Below are positions 62,301 through 64,000 of a stretch of DNA of 64,000 nucleotides, one piece after another; the first letter of the stretch is position 1; each line of letters starts with the position of its first letter. The notes under the pieces were generated by a model. It made no database searches, was not told where the DNA came from, and saw only the letters and a list, made by a program, of their open reading frames with translations. A program made the position numbers and the translations under genes. The stretch is taken from contig OX439136.1 in NCBI GenBank assembly GCA_949318235.1, positions 15,843,890 through 15,907,889 of the forward strand, given 5' to 3'. This DNA is from Ecdyonurus torrentis. Taxonomy: Eukaryota > Arthropoda > Insecta > Ephemeroptera > Heptageniidae.

Positions 62301-63182
62301 TCTTTCTCGTGCATCTTTCAACTACCACAAACCATGCCATACTACGCCTGCCCCTTTCTAACCTCACTTCCACTCTGTTTTGAAACACCATTATTTTATG
62401 TATTTGATTGATAGAAAGTCACATTGATCAATTTGACAAATCAGGGAATTGAAGATTGAGCTGTTCTTGACAGAGATGTCTTGCATGTTTGTTTTTTATG
62501 TTATCAGTCTGTGTTTTTACTGTAAAATCTTTTTACATATCAATAATCGTAAAGTTGATTTTATCCTTTAATTATCACATTTTATTTGTTTACGTAAAAT
62601 TAAAGACAATAAACCATCGTGGTTCGATTAATGATTTAAAAGAAGAAAAAACAAAGGGCTTTGCCATAGTGAAGAGAGTCCCATAGTTATAAAAAATCTT
62701 ACTAGCGCAAAGATAAAAATAATAATAATAGGCCTAATAATTTTAAAAAAAAAAGAAAAGAAAAAAAAACTAGCTTTTGGCTCTAAACTTCATGAAAAAC
62801 TAGAGTATGTGTGTGTGTACCTTCTTCAGTACTCACAGACTCATAGAGAAACTATAAATGATCTTTGATGAGTAATTTATTTATTTAATTTTTCAGTTCC
62901 AATCAGAACATAATCAGCACTACAACTATGAACAACATTCCTACGCAACTACATTCCAGAGATTTAACTTTGACAGTAACTTCTCCACAAGATACTATAC
63001 CTATAAATCAGTATATCAAATATGAACCCCAAGAACCACTTGAGATTTCTATGTCTCCTATACCACGAGATTCAATAACGTTACAAGATACAACAAAGTT
63101 TGATTTGGATCCCACGATGCATCATCAAAATTATCATCAGTATCAAGAACATTTTTTAGCAGCTAATATGATGCCTTTGTGA
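53595..63182 (+). CDS. C2H2 zinc-finger protein with ten fingers and an acidic N-terminal region
   Basis: Ten coding exons join in frame: 53595-53634, 54043-54228, 55094-55245, 55327-55481, 58013-58213, 58706-58873, 59589-59697, 59760-59843, 61155-61333, 62897-63182 (stop TGA). The product is 519 residues. Residues 21-24 are basic (RRRK, NLS-like). About 40-66 is almost continuous Glu/Asp, followed by five alanines. Ten C2H2 fingers fill 121-400. The first two are more spaced (C121/C124/H137/H142; C151/C154/H167/H171), and later ones carry TGEKP-like linkers such as SGEKP and TGERP. Finger 5 has eleven rather than twelve residues between its Cys and His pairs. The C-terminal 94-residue exon is polar, rich in Pro, His and Gln, with no recognised domain. 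Introns cut through individual fingers. The protein is most likely a nuclear DNA-binding transcription regulator; I do not recognise a specific orthologue, and target DNA is unknown. It is divergently oriented to Atg16, and its introns are loaded with foldback elements. Confidence 0.88.
54239..54327 (+). repeat. TATG/TACG tetranucleotide repeat with hairpin potential
   Basis: Alternating TATGTATGTACG and CATACGTATGTACAT units just after the donor at 54229 of the zinc-finger gene. The repeat is self-complementary at several registers. Confidence 0.7.
54650..54726 (+). mobile_element. Truncated AGGGTGG-family MITE end
   Basis: GCATTCATGTAAAAGTCAACG is followed by GCCATATGAGCACCAAATAG, which is the outer arm of the family. 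It then runs into the mini-MITE at 54729. Confidence 0.55.
54729..54837. mobile_element. Mini-MITE, GTTCGTAAACC family, copy 3
   Basis: The left end is ACTGATCGTAAACCCTG and the right end is CGGGGTTTACGAACAACACT. It abuts a truncated AGGGTGG-family MITE and lies in an intron of the zinc-finger gene. Confidence 0.75.
55624..55938. mobile_element. Foldback MITE, TAGAACACCTTGAACAA family, copy 2
   Basis: TAAAGGCATAGAACACCTTG is at the left end, and CAAGGTGTTCTATACCTTTA at the right. The arms are nearly perfect inward to a GC-rich centre (GTTTACGCGCGCGTAAAAC), with TGACGTCA in the right arm. It lies in intron 4 of the zinc-finger gene, about 390 bp before the PLE palindrome. Confidence 0.85.
56690..57013 (-). 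pseudogene. PLE GIY-YIG endonuclease domain, C-terminal fragment (left arm, inverted copy)
   Basis: This encodes the same protein as the right arm from ECTQ onward, with an identical C-terminus and stop at 56690-56692. It is truncated about 41 nt earlier, so the VIY (GIY) motif is absent and the domain cannot be complete. It faces away from the right-arm copy. Confidence 0.8.
57017..57382 (+). pseudogene. PLE GIY-YIG endonuclease domain, C-terminal fragment (right arm)
   Basis: This is an open frame of 121 codons to TAA. The domain reads through CTSENVIYKLEC (GIY-type motif), FYIGLTTQKARDRMNGHR (YIG motif with the conserved Arg and His), KPVAEHAASHG, then a C-terminal YELAYQHIL...GLPGLNIR. 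This is the usual layout of the endonuclease at the end of Penelope-like ORFs, where a catalytic Glu precedes a conserved P-x-GLN ending. The upstream RT portion is missing: the frame runs back into the inverted left arm. An in-frame ATG at 56960 lies in antisense sequence and is unlikely to be a true start. The intact frame suggests a young copy. Confidence 0.8.
58283..58437. mobile_element. Foldback MITE, TAATAAAGAAACAACTGTTTTGAGG family, copy 1
   Basis: The inverted arms run from TAATAAAGAAACAACTGTTT to AAACAGTTGTTCCTTTATTA. GATTTCGGTCACATCCGCTT and its near complement lie inside, with GTGCATGC near the centre. It lies in the zinc-finger gene intron after 58213. Confidence 0.8.
59033..59186. 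mobile_element. Foldback MITE, TAATAAAGAAACAACTGTTTTGAGG family, copy 2
   Basis: It has the same ends (TAATAATAAAACAACTGTTT; AAACAGTTGCTTCTTTATTA) and a TGCATGCGCA centre. It is diverged from copy 1 in the arms. Both copies are preceded by ATTGAC. It is in the next intron of the same gene (58874-59588). Confidence 0.75.
59250..59325 (+). repeat. (CA)n microsatellite in a zinc-finger-gene intron
   Basis: About 37 CA units followed by CCCACACCCC. It lies between exons ending 58873 and starting 59589. Confidence 0.95.
60172..60342. repeat. Foldback repeat with AAAGAAAGGAATAGGGAA termini
   Basis: The left end is AAAGAAAGGAATAGGGAA and the right end TTCCCTATTCTTTCCTTT. An internal hairpin CAGTTGTTTAG...ACAACTG is present. 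The termini resemble the CCTATTCTTTTCTTT end shared by the PLE-related elements. It lies in the zinc-finger gene intron between exons ending 59843 and starting 61155. Confidence 0.5.
62050..62120 (+). repeat. Possible short fragment of the GTCCCATAGTTTTGG family
   Basis: GTCTTATAGTTTGGGGCAAA, then TCTTGCTAGACACATTAGAG and TAGATAGCTGTTGGCA, parallel the left arm at 47290-47370. The surrounding 62020-62400 is GC-richer and may be further decayed repeat. Confidence 0.4.
62630..62845 (+). mobile_element. Half copy of the GTCCCATAGTTTTGG foldback family
   Basis: GGGCTTTGCCATAGTGAAGAG is followed by AGTCCCATAGTTATAAAAAA, TCTTACTAGCGCAAAGATAA, TAGCTTTTGGC and CTTCTTCAGTACTCACAGACTC. These match the left arm at 47283 onward, including the reversed CCCTTGC terminus. 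It lies in the last intron of the zinc-finger gene. Confidence 0.6.
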
Positions 63183-63491
63183 GATAAAATTAAACTGATT
63201 ATGAACAAAGGAGAGATGGGGTAAGATATTAAAACTGTTTGATGTAAGATGTAAGATTTTATTTTAATATTGTAAAAAATGTTGGAAAAGAGTGTTATTT
63301 TAATCATTCACACTAGTAACAAACGCTATTGCATATTGAAAGAGGAGACAATTTTTAATTACAGTACATTATTTGATTTTTTTTTTGTTCGGATTTTTTT
63401 ATTGAATACTTTTATTTTCAGTTTAATTTTAAAAATTATAACTTTTGCAATTTCTAGCAATGTTTCTTCACACTTCTTGTGTTATCAAAGG

Positions 63492-63497
63492 AATAAA
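63492..63497 (+). terminator. Possible polyadenylation signal of the zinc-finger gene
   Basis: AATAAA about 310 bp after the stop runs straight into a long genomic A tract. Other A-rich candidates exist nearby. Confidence 0.35.
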
Positions 63498-63757
63498 AAA
63501 AAAAAAAAAAAAAAGCACTGAATTACTATGAAGTCAAAATGTAAAGGAAAATCTTAGTTGTACAGAGGCAAAACAATATAACAAGGTGGAAGTGATGTTA
63601 TATAGATAGTTCTGCTTATGTATTGCTGTACAATAGTTATAGTTGGATACAGCTTGCAAAAATTGTTAAAAATTCTTTCAGTATTATAAAAAAAAATAAT
63701 AATAACAAAAATAATAATGAAACTAGAGAAATCAAATTACTTAAAAATTGTTAATAA

Positions 63758-63952
63758 ATATCGATCTTGTTGCGATCAAAATGTCTATCTCATTTTTTCT
63801 CAGCGTAAGCAAAATGTCTATCTTGTTCCCAAACGTTGTGGAGATGGCACTCGAGATAGACATTTTGCTTACGCTGACAAAAAACGAGATAGACATTTTG
63901 CATTGCGTGACAAAATATGAGATAGACATTTTGTTCGCAACAAGATCGATAT
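63758..63952. repeat. Foldback repeat with five copies of a GAGATAGACATTTTG motif
   Basis: The ends ATATCGATCTTGTTGCG and CGCAACAAGATCGATAT are perfect complements. Inside, AAAATGTCTATCT occurs twice on the left and GAGATAGACATTTTG three times on the right, with GCGTAAGC/GCTTACGC spacers. This creates overlapping frames on both strands that are not genes. Confidence 0.8.
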
Positions 63953-64000
63953 GCAATAAAAACAATTAAGAATTTATCTTCCAATTTATGCAGTAAGTTA

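Noticed and set aside
63717..63984. Four overlapping 64-74 codon frames
   Set aside because: They arise from the inverted GAGATAGACATTTTG array and repeat the same peptide on both strands.

Overview
The window looks like nuclear DNA of an arthropod. It is extremely AT-rich, with dense homopolymer and (TA)n tracts. It has three intron-rich protein genes with GT/AG introns, and one of them is a PAN-plus-ZP apical-matrix protein of a type I associate with arthropod cuticle. I cannot choose between a crustacean and an insect from sequence alone. I see no rRNA, tRNA, CRISPR or bacterial-type gene organisation.

Layout: 1-23238 is a gene-poor AT desert with microsatellites, one tiny MITE copy and a few GC-richer islands that share motifs. 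23239-39165 (+) is a complete seven-coding-exon gene for a 698-residue membrane protein: signal peptide, three PAN/Apple-like modules, ZP domain, arginine-run furin-type site, TM helix and short tail. 39200-43430 holds repeats, including a hammerhead ribozyme (41483-41527), a pogo-like MITE and a 475 bp palindrome. 43440-49645 (-) is an Atg16 autophagy gene whose exons stop after the second WD40 repeat. The other WD40 exons are not found, so the locus is truncated, rearranged or extended by a very large intron that would enclose the ZP gene. 49646-53594 is the divergent intergenic region, full of copies of one MITE family. 53595-63182 (+) is a complete ten-coding-exon gene for a 519-residue protein with ten C2H2 zinc fingers.

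The most notable non-genic content is a network of foldback elements in the right third of the window. Intron 4 of the zinc-finger gene holds a near-perfect 1.4 kb palindrome. Each arm carries the GIY-YIG endonuclease end of a Penelope-like element and its 3' tail. Other loci carry related termini. The hammerhead ribozyme has the minimal type I form known from Penelope-like elements, and its host fragment shares an exact 18-nt inverse match with the flank of the palindrome. At least six other foldback or MITE families are present in two or more copies, many inside introns, and two unrelated ones carry a CRE-like TGACGTCA site.

The three genes are not an operon and have no evident shared pathway. 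The ZP protein would act in the apical extracellular matrix, Atg16 in autophagosome formation, and the zinc-finger protein in the nucleus. Coordinates of splice sites were read by eye from GT/AG consensus and reading-frame continuity.
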